A DNA stretch of 64,000 nt from contig JBQCGP010000075.1 of assembly GCA_051955535.1 (NCBI GenBank), positions 1 to 64,000 of the forward strand, in the 5' to 3' direction. The notes beneath the pieces were generated by a model. It saw nothing but the letters and a program-made list of their open reading frames with translations. It searched no databases and had not been told where the DNA came from. The position numbers and the translations under genes were made by a program. Below, piece by piece: positions 23,945 to 31,490 of this stretch (positions are counted from its first letter, which is position 1; every line of letters starts with the position of its first letter). Source of the DNA: 13-2-20CM-68-14 sp051955535. GTDB lineage: Bacteria > Actinomycetota > Thermoleophilia > Gaiellales > Gaiellaceae.

Positions 23945-24415
23945 TCATTGCGCGACCGCGGCGCCGGCTGGAACGATCAGCACGGGGCAGCGTGCGATGC
24001 CGACCAAGCTGTTCGAGACGCTGCCGAGAAACGCCGCCTTGAACCGCCCGTGCCCACGCGAGCCAACGACGATCAACTCGGCATCCTCCGCGTCGGCCAG
24101 ATCGGCGAGCCGTTCGGCCGGAAAGCCGACGACCACGCGCCGCTCGGCGTCCTCCAGCCCCGCCTTGGCGGCGATCTGCTCGAGCAGCTGTCGGCCAGCT
24201 TCCTCCTGCTCGTCGGGCTTGGCGGCCCTCATCGGTCGCGGCGCGATCCCGCCCGCGCCCATCCCGCCGACGGCGGCGGACGGGACGAGGGCGAGCTCGG
24301 CAACATGCACGAGTACGAGCCTCGCTTCGAGCCGCTCAGCCAGGCTCGCGGCGAGGCCGAGTGCGGCCTGAGAGTCGGCCGAGCCGTCGACTCCGCACAC
24401 GATTGACCCACCCAT
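23945..24415 (-). CDS. Universal stress protein (UspA family), ATP-binding type
   Basis: 156 residues from ATG at 24415, with AAAGGAG about 7 bp upstream. The N-terminal strand is I-V-C-G-V-D-G-S-A-D-S-Q-A-A-L. The C-terminal nucleotide loop V-G-S-R-G-H-G-R-F...L-G-S-V-S-N-S-L fits G-x2-G-x9-G-S, so ATP binding is expected. The terminal strand is C-P-V-L-I-V-P. It lies in a region with another Usp gene and a Usp remnant. Confidence 0.9.
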   Translation of the reverse strand: MGGSIVCGVDGSADSQAALGLAASLAERLEARLVLVHVAELALVPSAAVGGMGAGGIAPRPMRAAKPDEQEEAGRQLLEQIAAKAGLEDAERRVVVGFPAERLADLADAEDAELIVVGSRGHGRFKAAFLGSVSNSLVGIARCPVLIVPAGAAVAQ

Positions 24416-24693
24416 GTCGCTTCTCCTTTCGTCCACCCCAGCGTCGCCGGGCCGGGCCGGAGCGGCCATCGGTCGGTGACCCCATTTCGGTGCTTGTCGG
24501 GCTCAACGACCGACCGCGTCCGTCTCGGCATCGCGTCTCTCGGATGCCGAGTCGGTCAGCGTTTGACGAGATTGGCGACGATCAGGTCGATCGGCCCTGG
24601 TACTGGAGCCAGCAAGTCGCCGTGGCGGACATGGACTCGCTCTTCGAGTCGATGGCGACGAACGTTGGCGCGTGCGAGGGCAACCGCGGAATG

Positions 24694-25215
24694 TCACGCA
24701 GCTTTCTTCGCAAGCGCTCGCACGTTCGGTGGTCGAACGCTGAGGATCTCGATCGCGAGCGTCCCGCGAGGAGTCTCGGCCTCGACGACCGTGCCGGCGC
24801 ACTGCCGGACAAGGGCCCGTCCGACCGGGGCGCTGATCGAGACCCGTCCATTGCCGACGTTCGATTCGATCGCGCCGACCAGCTCGTACTCGGCCACGTC
24901 GCCGGTCTGCAGATCGCGTACTCGGACGAAGCTGCCAATGCCGGCGGCACCATCGGCTGCCGGAACACCGATCTCCGCCGCTGCCAGCTGCCCCTCGAGA
25001 ACCATGATCCTCCGCTCGAGTCGGACCTGTTCTTCGAGCAGGTCGTACAGCGCGGGGTTGTTCACCAGATGACCATCCCGGCGTGCCTCCCGCAGCCGCT
25101 CACTCATGTCTCTGCGGCCGGCTGTGCACAGCGTCTCGAGCTCGGAGCGGAGCTGCTCGTATCCATCGGCCGTGACGAATAGCGCCCGTTCGCGCTCTGC
25201 AGGCAGTTCGTTCAC
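24694..25215 (-). CDS. GreA/GreB-family transcription elongation factor
   Basis: 173 residues. The N-terminal coiled-coil hairpin is L-F-V-T-A-D-G-Y-E-Q-L-R-S-E-L-E-T-L through R-R-I-M-V-L-E-G-Q-L, and the C-terminal FKBP-like domain has I-G-S-F-V-R-V-R-D and V-S-I-S-A-P-V-G-R-A-L-V. Canonical Gre factors have acidic residues at the coiled-coil tip; here the tip reads G-H-L-V-N-N-P-A-L-Y-D, with Asn where D/E is usual. It may modulate RNA polymerase rather than induce cleavage. The start is GTG at 25215, with AGGAGT upstream. Confidence 0.8.
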   Translation of the reverse strand: MNELPAERERALFVTADGYEQLRSELETLCTAGRRDMSERLREARRDGHLVNNPALYDLLEEQVRLERRIMVLEGQLAAAEIGVPAADGAAGIGSFVRVRDLQTGDVAEYELVGAIESNVGNGRVSISAPVGRALVRQCAGTVVEAETPRGTLAIEILSVRPPNVRALAKKAA

Positions 25216-25534
25216 CTTGGACTCCTCTCTTCGATGGCAATGCGAGACGTGGGTCGTCCCTGAGGCGATGCCCGCCTCTCCTCTCGGCTGCGGCTATCGG
25301 GCGGCGGCTCCATTCCCCCACGCAGCGGTTTGTCGATGATGCCGGTGCCTGCGCGCAGCTTTCTCGCTCGTGTCAGCGATTGGATCCGGCCGGGAGGCCT
25401 CGCAGAAGCTGAGGACGACGGTCGCTCCGTTCGCTCGATGAGAGCGGCGAACGCCAACACGTTGGGTCGCGAACCGTGCCGAATGGGGTCTTCGCCGGAG
25501 CGACGCGCGCTCGCGCCAAGGCTAGGTTCAGCTC
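25216..25534. other. Intergenic region, no gene recognised
   Basis: About 320 bp between the GreA-like gene start and the small plus-strand frames. It must hold the GreA-like promoter. No tRNA, repeat or family match was seen. Confidence 0.4.
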
Positions 25535-25627
25535 ATGGGCGAGAACTGGTTTTCAGAAACAGGCCCGCCGCCGCCGCTGGGCCGGCCCGAGTCTGAGCCG
25601 CTACCTCAGCGCACGTTCCTGCGATGA
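25535..25627 (+). CDS. Tiny Pro-rich open frame (30 aa), coupled to the next gene
   Basis: Reads M-G-E-N-W-F-S-E-T-G-P-P-P-P-L-G then a charged end. Its TGA overlaps the ATG of the following frame (ATGA), the same coupling used elsewhere in the window. There is no family match and no strong Shine-Dalgarno. It may be a leader peptide. Confidence 0.35.
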   Translation: MGENWFSETGPPPPLGRPESEPLPQRTFLR

Positions 25628-25779
25628 ACCCTGACTTCATGATCACGATCGTCTTTTGCCTCTGGGTGATACTCGTGTGGGGCACGTGGGGGGTGCTTTT
25701 CCTTCGCAGCGTCCGCAACGAAAAGACCGGAGAGACCGGCACAAAGCGCCGGCGGTCTCGACCGCCACTGGCGCCCTAG
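25624..25779 (+). CDS. Small single-pass membrane protein (51 aa)
   Basis: Starts M-N-P-D-F-M, then a hydrophobic helix at about residues 6-27 (I-T-I-V-F-C-L-W-V-I-L-V-W-G-T-W-G-V-L-F-L), then a basic tail with R-S-V-R-N-E-K and K-R-R-R-S-R-P. The hydrophobic/basic layout fits an N-out membrane peptide. It overlaps the preceding tiny frame by 4 bp. The function is unknown. Confidence 0.5.
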   Translation: MNPDFMITIVFCLWVILVWGTWGVLFLRSVRNEKTGETGTKRRRSRPPLAP

Positions 25780-25961
25780 GTAACGCGCGCATCCCAGTAG
25801 AACGCGGCGCAGCATTCGGTAGCCGGTCCGCGGGTCGGCCTGCCGCTCGCTCGGCCTTGCTGGGCGGAACAGAGCCGTGAAATGAGGTCGTGGCCGTATG
25901 GCGGCGCGCTGAGCCCACGGCGACCCTTCACGAAAAGACGAGAAGAGAGGGCTGATCGAAA

Positions 25962-26417
25962 ATGCGAGGGACGATCGTCTGCGGAGTTACGGACACGGAC
26001 GGGGGGCGCCAGGCACTTGCCACGGCGATTGAGGTCGGCGAGCGACTGGGTCTGCGGCTTGTGATCGCTCACATCGCGGAGGGCATCGGTGCACTCAATG
26101 GCCACGTCGATGGCGAGGAGAGCGTGACGATGAAGGGTGACCGTGAGGGAGCCGCTCGCCTGCTCGCGCGACTTGCGGCCGAGTTCGACGTGACCGAACG
26201 CGCCGAGTGCCGCGTGGCCGTCGGCGACGCGGGCTCGCTCTTGGGTCAGATCGCCGGCGCGGAGGCCGCCGATCTGATCATCGTCGGCGCGCGCGCACGC
26301 GGTCGCCTGCGGCGAGGGCTCAAGAGCGGGCTTGCCGAGGAGCTCGAGACTGAGACACCGGTACCGGTCCTGATCGCGGCCCCGCGTTCGCGCCAGCCCG
26401 GAAGACGATGGCCATAG
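25962..26417 (+). CDS. Universal stress protein (UspA family), divergent nucleotide loop
   Basis: 151 residues. I-V-C-G-V-T-D-T-D-G-G-R-Q-A-L at the N-terminus and A-D-L-I-I-V-G-A-R-A-R-G-R-L...V-P-V-L-I-A-A-P at the C-terminus show the Usp fold. The loop after V-G-A-R lacks the G-x2-G-x9-G-S/T spacing, so ATP binding is doubtful, unlike the Usp at 23945. It lies 27 bp upstream of the histidine kinase and is probably co-transcribed, which suggests a stress input for the two-component system. Confidence 0.85.
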   Translation: MRGTIVCGVTDTDGGRQALATAIEVGERLGLRLVIAHIAEGIGALNGHVDGEESVTMKGDREGAARLLARLAAEFDVTERAECRVAVGDAGSLLGQIAGAEAADLIIVGARARGRLRRGLKSGLAEELETETPVPVLIAAPRSRQPGRRWP

Positions 26418-26444
26418 ACGCAGCTCCCCGCTAACGTCGAGCCG

Positions 26445-27434
26445 ATGGAGGCCCCGGCGGTTTCTCTCTTTTGGCGCATCTTCGCGGTCAACGCGGGCCT
26501 CCTGGCGCTGATCGCGCTACTGCTGATCGTCACCCCAGTCACGATCCATGCTCCGCCCAGGCCCGTGGAGGTGGCGATCATCGTCTTCGGGCTCGCGATC
26601 AGCGTGGCAGCCAAGGCCTTCCTCCTGCGGCGCGCGACCGCACCCCTTGGACGCCTCGCCAGGCGGATGGACACGGTCGACCTGCTTCGGCCCGGGCAGC
26701 GGCTGCAGGTCGGCCGCGACGACGAAGTGGGCCGCGTGGTGCGGGCTTTCAACCAGATGCTCGATCGTCTCGAGAGCGAGCGCCGGCGCAGCGCTCGGCG
26801 CGCGCTCGCTGCGCAGGAGGCCGAACGCGTCGGGATCGCTCGCGACCTGCACGACGAGGTAGGTCAGCTACTGACCGGAGTGCTGCTGCAGCTGAACGGG
26901 ATTGCCGATGCCGCGCCCGATCATCGAAGCGAGATCGACGAGGCGAAGGAGGCCGTTCGCCGCGCCCTCGATCAGGTGCGCCGCATCTCGAGTGAGCTGC
27001 GGCCGGAGATGCTCGAGCACCTTGGGCTCGTCAGCGCGCTGACCGAGCTAACAACGACCTTCGGGCGAGTTTCCGGGATCCGCGTCGAGCGCGACTTTGA
27101 TCCGTCTCTGCCAAAGCTCTCACCGGAGACCGAGCTGGCCGTCTACCGCATCGCGCAGGAGAGTCTGACCAATGTCGCACGCCACTCGCACGCCTCCAGC
27201 GTGACGATCGCGCTCGAGCGCGGGCCCGACAGTGTCGTCCTGCGCGTTCTCGACGATGGGCACGGCTTCGAGGACTCGGTACCGGAGGAACACGGCGGCC
27301 TACGCAGCATGCGTGAGCGTGCTTTGCTCGTCGACGGCGCCCTCGCGATCACCGAACCCGGCCGCGGAGGCGTTGAGGTGCGCCTCGAAGTGTCAGCAGC
27401 TCCGGTCGGCGAACCGGTCGGGGTGAAGAGCTGA
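26445..27434 (+). CDS. NarL-type sensor histidine kinase (HisKA_3)
   Basis: 329 residues. Two N-terminal TM helices (about 12-32 and 42-62) are separated by a very short loop, so there is almost no extracellular sensor. A HAMP-like region (about 62-115) follows, then the dimerisation/phosphoacceptor box I-A-R-D-L-H-D-E-V-G-Q-L-L with H136. The HATPase_c domain has E-S-L-T-N-V-A-R-H-S (N box), D-D-G-H-G-F (G1) and H-G-G-L-R-S-M-R-E-R. The stop overlaps the ATG of the response regulator by one base (TGATG), so they form a pair. Confidence 0.92.
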   Translation: MEAPAVSLFWRIFAVNAGLLALIALLLIVTPVTIHAPPRPVEVAIIVFGLAISVAAKAFLLRRATAPLGRLARRMDTVDLLRPGQRLQVGRDDEVGRVVRAFNQMLDRLESERRRSARRALAAQEAERVGIARDLHDEVGQLLTGVLLQLNGIADAAPDHRSEIDEAKEAVRRALDQVRRISSELRPEMLEHLGLVSALTELTTTFGRVSGIRVERDFDPSLPKLSPETELAVYRIAQESLTNVARHSHASSVTIALERGPDSVVLRVLDDGHGFEDSVPEEHGGLRSMRERALLVDGALAITEPGRGGVEVRLEVSAAPVGEPVGVKS

Positions 27435-28090
27435 TGCCGATCCCGCTCGTGACGCGAATCCTGATCGCCGACGACTTCCCCATTGTGCGCTCGGGATTGC
27501 GCAGGCTTCTCGACGCCAAGCCCGACCTCGAGGTCGTCGCGGAAGCTGCGGACGGCCATGAGGCGGTCGAGACAGCGCTCAAGGAGGACGTCGATCTGGC
27601 CATCCTCGATGTCTCAATGCCGCGCATGACCGGCATCCAGGCCGCAGCCGAGCTGCACAAGCGCAAGCCCGCGCTGCGGGTGCTGATGCTGTCTATGCAC
27701 GACAGCGAGCAGTTCCTCTTCGAGGCGCTCAAGGCCGGCGCCTCCGGCTACGTTCTGAAGTCGGAAGCAGACACCGACATCGTTGACGCAGTCCGTGCGG
27801 CGATGCGCGGCGATTCCTACCTCTACCCGTCCGCGGTCACGACGCTTGTGCGCGACTACGTCGAGCGCGGGGGACGCGGCGAGGAGCAGTTCGACGTCCT
27901 GACGCCGCGGGAGCTCGAGGTCCTGAAACTGATCGCCGAGGCGCACACCTCCAAAGAGATCGCGAAGCTGCTGTTCATCAGCATCAAGACGGTCGAGCGT
28001 CACCGCCAGAACATCCTGGACAAGCTCGGAATGAGTGACCGGGTCGAGCTCACCCGCTATGCGATCCGCCGCGGACTCATCCAGCCGTAG
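27434..28090 (+). CDS. NarL/LuxR-type response regulator
   Basis: 218 residues. The receiver domain has acidic D13-D14, phosphoacceptor D59 (A-I-L-D-V-S-M-P) and K at V-L-K-S. The C-terminal LuxR helix-turn-helix is L-T-P-R-E-L-E-V-L-K-L-I-A, with H-T-S-K-E-I-A-K-L-L and S-I-K-T-V-E-R-H-R. It is a DNA-binding regulator phosphorylated by the overlapping kinase. Targets are unknown; the neighbouring Usp and DoxX genes are candidates by proximity. Confidence 0.93.
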   Translation: MPIPLVTRILIADDFPIVRSGLRRLLDAKPDLEVVAEAADGHEAVETALKEDVDLAILDVSMPRMTGIQAAAELHKRKPALRVLMLSMHDSEQFLFEALKAGASGYVLKSEADTDIVDAVRAAMRGDSYLYPSAVTTLVRDYVERGGRGEEQFDVLTPRELEVLKLIAEAHTSKEIAKLLFISIKTVERHRQNILDKLGMSDRVELTRYAIRRGLIQP

Positions 28091-28297
28091 CTCGTCAACG
28101 GCGGTGTCAAAGTCTCGCCGCGTTCGGGCGAGCGCTCTTTGCCGCCGATCTTCAAAATCGCCGAGCCCTGGAGCACTGCCACCAGCACGTCCCGCACCTC
28201 GTTGACGTGCTCAGGCGGCCCATTACCGGCCTTCCCTCAGGCCTGAGGCGACCGTTCGCGGTACCGGGCCGAGTCGCGACCTCGTCGGGCGGACGCG

Positions 28298-28564
28298 CTA
28301 GCCAGCCCTTACGCGACGGCCGTCGTCAGTCAGTCGGTACCTCGACCCAGCCGGCGCTCTCTTTGAGGAGACAAGCCGTTCGTGCTCCAACGCCTCGAGC
28401 TTGAGCCCGAGATCGTTGCGTGGCATTCGGGCGGCGCGAGCGAGCGTGTCGAGGTAGACCCAAGCCGCCGGATCCGTGCCCATCCGCCGAAGCAGCGCGC
28501 GCCTCTCGGCTTCGCTCTCGAAGACGCCGCCTCTGCGAGGCGAGTGGCGCTCGAGCTCTGTCAC
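28298..28564 (-). CDS. Small winged-helix-like protein
   Basis: 88 residues from GTG at 28564, which overlaps the DUF488 gene stop (GTGA). The C-terminal two thirds resemble a winged helix: A-W-V-Y-L-D-T-L-A-R-A-A-R-M, L-G-L-K-L-E-A-L-E-H-E-R-L-V-S-S-K-R, then a wing Y-R-L-T-D-D-G-R-R. This could be an ArsR/PadR-type DNA-binding protein, but it is short and the match is by eye. It is the last gene of a chain of five overlapping genes. Confidence 0.55.
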   Translation of the reverse strand: MTELERHSPRRGGVFESEAERRALLRRMGTDPAAWVYLDTLARAARMPRNDLGLKLEALEHERLVSSKRAPAGSRYRLTDDGRRVRAG

Positions 28565-28932
28565 TGCGACCCTGCCGGCCTCGGCAGGCCGCGCCGCAAC
28601 ACCTCGGCGAGAACGACAGCGTCGTTGTGCTCGCTGTCGTGGGCCGAGTACACGAGCGTGAGCGTGCCGGTCGTGGCGCGCCGTCTGAGCTCCTTTAGCC
28701 GCGGGACATTGGCGCGGAGCTCGTCGATGTAGCGCCGGCGAAACTCGGCGAAGCGGCCGGGCTCGTGGCCGAACCACTCTCTGAGCTCGCTGCTCGGCGA
28801 CAGCTCCTTCTCCCACTCGTCGAGCTTGGCCTGCTTCTTCGAGACGCCGCGCGGCCAGAGCCGATCGACGAGAACGCGATACCCGTCCTCGGCCGACGCC
28901 GGTTCGTAGGCGCGCTTCAGGCGGATGTCCAC
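28561..28932 (-). CDS. DUF488 family protein
   Basis: 123 residues from GTG at 28932, preceded by GAAGGAG. Typical DUF488 features are I-R-L-K-R-A-Y-E, the strongly conserved V-D-R-L-W-P-R-G-V-S-K, W-x-K-E-L-S-P-S-S-E-L-R-x-W-F-G-H and L-V-Y-S-A-H-D-x-E-H-N-x-A. The biochemical function is unproven; a DNA-repair or stress role is often suggested. It overlaps the DoxX gene end by 16 bp and the next gene by 4 bp. Confidence 0.88.
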   Translation of the reverse strand: MDIRLKRAYEPASAEDGYRVLVDRLWPRGVSKKQAKLDEWEKELSPSSELREWFGHEPGRFAEFRRRYIDELRANVPRLKELRRRATTGTLTLVYSAHDSEHNDAVVLAEVLRRGLPRPAGSQ

Positions 28933-29510
28933 CGCCGCTCCTTCGGAGGTTCGGTCGCAACCTTCGCTGAAGACGCTGCTGTCGATGGCTCGTCCGTGGC
29001 CCGGGGTGCCGGAGCGCCGCGGCCTATCGTCAAGGTCACCAGCGCGATCGTCGGCGCCAGCAGGACGATTGCGAGCGCCCACCACGGGCCCGAGATTCTT
29101 CCTGCCCAGCCGAAGGCATGGTCTAGCGAGAAGCGGCCGGGGCTGGTCGCAGTGACCGCCACCGCCGTGGCGATGATCAGCAGGTTGTACTCGAAGCCGC
29201 CGGCCGAGTTGAAGAAGCCCTTCTTCCAGTGAACGGTTCCAATCGCGTTCAGCATCACCACCGTCAGCGCAAGCGCGGCGAGGGGTGTGACGAGGCCGAA
29301 GGCGAAGAGTAGGCCGCCGCCAAGCTCGCTCAGACCCGCGATGAAGGCCATCGCCAGCGGTGTGCGGAAACCGAGTCCGGCGAAGAACTTTCGGGTACCG
29401 GCGGGCCCGCTGCCGCCGAAAGAGCCGAACAGCTTCTGCGAGCCGTGCGCCGCCAGCGCCAGGCCGGCGACGACACGCAAGATGATCATTCCGTACGCCA
29501 TTTCGCTCAC
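28917..29510 (-). CDS. DoxX family membrane protein
   Basis: 197 residues. G-M-I-I-L-R-V-V-A-G-L-A-L-A-A-H-G-S-Q-K-L-F-G-S-F-G-G is the DoxX N-terminal signature. Four TM helices follow, then a hydrophilic tail. GTG at 29510 is chosen because it overlaps the stop of the Usp remnant (GTGA); ATG at 29501, with GAGGGAG 8 bp away, is equally possible. Related proteins act in thiol stress or quinone-linked oxidations. Confidence 0.85.
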   Translation of the reverse strand: MSEMAYGMIILRVVAGLALAAHGSQKLFGSFGGSGPAGTRKFFAGLGFRTPLAMAFIAGLSELGGGLLFAFGLVTPLAALALTVVMLNAIGTVHWKKGFFNSAGGFEYNLLIIATAVAVTATSPGRFSLDHAFGWAGRISGPWWALAIVLLAPTIALVTLTIGRGAPAPRATDEPSTAASSAKVATEPPKERRWTSA

Positions 29511-29686
29511 TCCCTCGTGTTCGGGAGGGTCTCGTCGAGCTCGGCCGCCGCGCCCTGGCGGAAGTCCTCCAGCTCCCCGCCGGCGGCGGGAAGAAACCCC
29601 GGCCGCAGCCGCGCCTCCTCGAGCGCGAACCGCAGCGCCGCTTTACTTCCGGCCGAGTGGTCGACGGCGGCGGCGATCACGCCCAT
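29507..29686 (-). pseudogene. Remnant of a universal stress protein gene
   Basis: A 59-codon frame. The first 27 residues are a good Usp start (G-V-I-A-A-A-V-D-H-S-A-G-S-K-A-A-L-R-F-A), then it jumps to what looks like Usp linker sequence (G-E-L-E-D-F-R-Q-G-A-A-A-E-L-D-E-T-L) and stops. The central strands and nucleotide loop are missing, as expected after an in-frame deletion. It still overlaps both neighbours as if translated in the operon. It could also be a functional micro-protein. Confidence 0.55.
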
Positions 29687-30027
29687 GACTCGCTCCCTTC
29701 AGGCGCTGGAGCGGCGGCAGGCTCGGGCTCCTCGAGCTGCCAGCCGTACCGCTCGCGCGCGACCCGCGGCTGTCCTTCGACGATCTCTCTCCACTGGTCA
29801 AGTGCGCGTTGAAGCTCGTAGTGGAAGGGCTCATCGATCAGCTCATCGACGATCCACTCGACCTCACGGCCCTCGAACACAAACACGGCCTCGCTCGCCG
29901 AGATGTAAATGCTGTGACGAACGATGCCGGTGGCCGCGAGATCGAAGGGCGGGCCGGCGGCGACGAGTTCGGCGGCGCGCTGCTCGCTGCCTTCCTTCAG
30001 GTGCGCGATGATCGCTACGCGTTCCAT
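29677..30027 (-). CDS. Conserved hypothetical protein, dimeric alpha-beta barrel-like
   Basis: 116 residues. The pattern R-V-A-I-I-A-H-L-K-E-G-S-E-Q-R-A-A-E-L, I-V-R-H-S-I-Y-I-S-A-S-E-A-V-F-V-F-E-G and W-R-E-I-V-E-G suggests a ferredoxin-like alpha-beta barrel of the antibiotic-biosynthesis-monooxygenase/YCII type. No catalytic residues can be assigned. AGGAGAGGAGC precedes the ATG. It is the first gene of the minus-strand chain that includes DoxX and DUF488. Confidence 0.65.
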   Translation of the reverse strand: MERVAIIAHLKEGSEQRAAELVAAGPPFDLAATGIVRHSIYISASEAVFVFEGREVEWIVDELIDEPFHYELQRALDQWREIVEGQPRVARERYGWQLEEPEPAAAPAPEGSESWA

Positions 30028-30248
30028 GCTGCTCCTCTCCTGGCGGCAGCGGGTGCCGCTTGGCGCAATGTCGCTCTATTGGTGTGGCGCTCTTAATCGC
30101 ATGGTGAGGGCGGCGAGCCCGGGCGGCTATCCGGTCGCGGCCCCATCTCGCATGCGGGGCCGGCGTCGTCGCCAGCACCAGATGAGGTCCAGGCCGGATG
30201 GCGGCATCGGTAAGCGCCCGCGATCCTCCCCAAGAAAGGAGGTACAAG

Positions 30249-30392
30249 ATGGAAGCTCTCGAGACCTATACGTCCGCGCTCGCCGTGCTTAGCGCGGCGC
30301 TGTTGCTGGTGGCCGTCGGGCTCGCGAAGAAGCAGCTTGTCTGGAAACGAGCGAAGACTGTCCCGGCGCGACGTCGCCGCAGGCGTTTCTAG
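30249..30392 (+). CDS. Small single-pass membrane protein (47 aa)
   Basis: A very strong ribosome-binding site (AAAGGAGGT, 5 bp from ATG). A hydrophobic helix at about residues 8-26 (A-L-A-V-L-S-A-A-L-L-L-V-A-V-G-L) is followed by K-K-Q-L-V-W-K-R and an arginine-rich end. It resembles the 51-residue peptide at 25624 in layout, not in sequence. The function is unknown. Confidence 0.6.
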   Translation: MEALETYTSALAVLSAALLLVAVGLAKKQLVWKRAKTVPARRRRRRF

Positions 30393-30394
30393 AG

Positions 30395-30607
30395 CTCGAT
30401 GTCGGCGCCCGCGGCCGCGTTGCGCTGCGGCTCGAGAGTGACCAGAAGGCGCAGTATCTGTTCAACCAGCTGCACGTCGCCGGTGTCGATTACGAGGACG
30501 TCGTCGCCAAGCTCGAGCGCGAGCGGATCGACAAATTCGTCGCCTCCTTCACCGAGCTTCTTCAGGGCATCGCGGAAAAACGTCAGCAACTGGCCGCCGC
30601 GGTCTGA
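30395..30607 (+). pseudogene. C-terminal fragment of transaldolase
   Basis: One frame reads about 70 residues to TGA at 30605 and resembles the end of actinobacterial transaldolases: an A-L-R-L-E-S-D-Q-K-A-Q region, then Q-L-H-V-A-G-V-D-Y-E-D-V-V, then K-L-E-R-E-R-I-D-K-F-V-A-S-F-T-E-L-L. The catalytic N-terminal three quarters are missing and no start is present. A decayed pentose-phosphate gene fragment is the simplest reading; the family call is by eye. Confidence 0.55.
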
Positions 30608-30700
30608 CATCCGATGCGCGAGTTCGAGCTCATCATCGTCGGCGGCCCGTAACCCAGCCTCAGGCCTTTCCGCGCCCGGAATGGGTGCGTAACCCGATAG

Positions 30701-31228
30701 GTGAACCCGGCTTGCGCTGCCATTCTCATAAGCGTGACCCGGACCCGACCTAGCAACTCAAACCTAGCGTCCGTTGCCGCGGCTCTGCCAATTGCGCTGC
30801 GGAAGCGCCCTGACCGAATCGACGAGGTGACTGCCCTAGCCCACGAACTCCAGCAGCAAGCACCTACTCCAGCTCACGCCTTCGACATCGACGGCGCAAG
30901 AGCGCACCTTCGTGCCGCCGACGGCGGCTACGAGATTGTCCACGAATCGGCGCGGCTCGAGATCGGCATCTATGTGCTTGTAGCGCCGGAGCCTGACCAG
31001 CAGAGGGCGCACGCGAACGATGCGGTCTACGTCGTCCTCGAGGGCGCCGGCACGCTTGACGTCGACGGAGAGCAGTTCGAGCTTCGTGAAGGTCGCGCGG
31101 CGTTCGTCCCGGCCCGGGCCGACTTCCGCTTCAGCGCCTATGAACAGCTGAGCGTGCTCGTGATCTCCAAGAAACCGTGGGGCGACGTCCAAACGAGCGT
31201 TGGAGCCTCGCCGAAACCGAAGACTTGA
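30701..31228 (+). CDS. Cupin-domain protein
   Basis: Up to 175 residues. The cupin strands are I-G-I-Y-V-L-V-A-P-E-P-D, then H-A-N-D-A-V-Y-V-V-L-E-G-A-G-T-L-D-V-D-G-E and F-V-P-A-R-A-D-F-R-F. The usual metal-binding G-x5-H-x-H pattern is incomplete: a single His then D-A-V-Y-V-V-L-E. The start is uncertain; GTG at 30701 or 30827 are both possible, and the later one fits the domain. It is followed by an LLM oxidoreductase on the same strand. Confidence 0.75.
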   Translation: MNPACAAILISVTRTRPSNSNLASVAAALPIALRKRPDRIDEVTALAHELQQQAPTPAHAFDIDGARAHLRAADGGYEIVHESARLEIGIYVLVAPEPDQQRAHANDAVYVVLEGAGTLDVDGEQFELREGRAAFVPARADFRFSAYEQLSVLVISKKPWGDVQTSVGASPKPKT

Positions 31229-31490
31229 TCCGCGGCGTACGTGCGATCCAATCGGGCGAGGACTGATATGCGAGGAGCGGTTCTTTGAGGCTGGCGCATC
31301 GAGAACGGGCCTTTTAGAGAACGATCCGTACTTCGCCGTAGGCGTAATCCCGGCCTTCGCGGACGCGCGACGCCTGCTCAGGGTGCAGCGGCGGTGCGCC
31401 CCCACCTCGCGACGCTGCTCCCGCGCGGCTTCGCTCGCAAGCGCTGAGCTCGCGCCGACGCGCTCTTCGGCGGGCGGCGATCATCCAGGC

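Noticed and set aside
24416..24693. Short frames between the Usp and GreA-like genes
   Set aside because: No ribosome-binding site or recognisable protein features.
30389..30610. 73-residue minus-strand frame that could be read as a small helical protein
   Set aside because: It lies exactly opposite the transaldolase-like fragment, which explains the sequence better.
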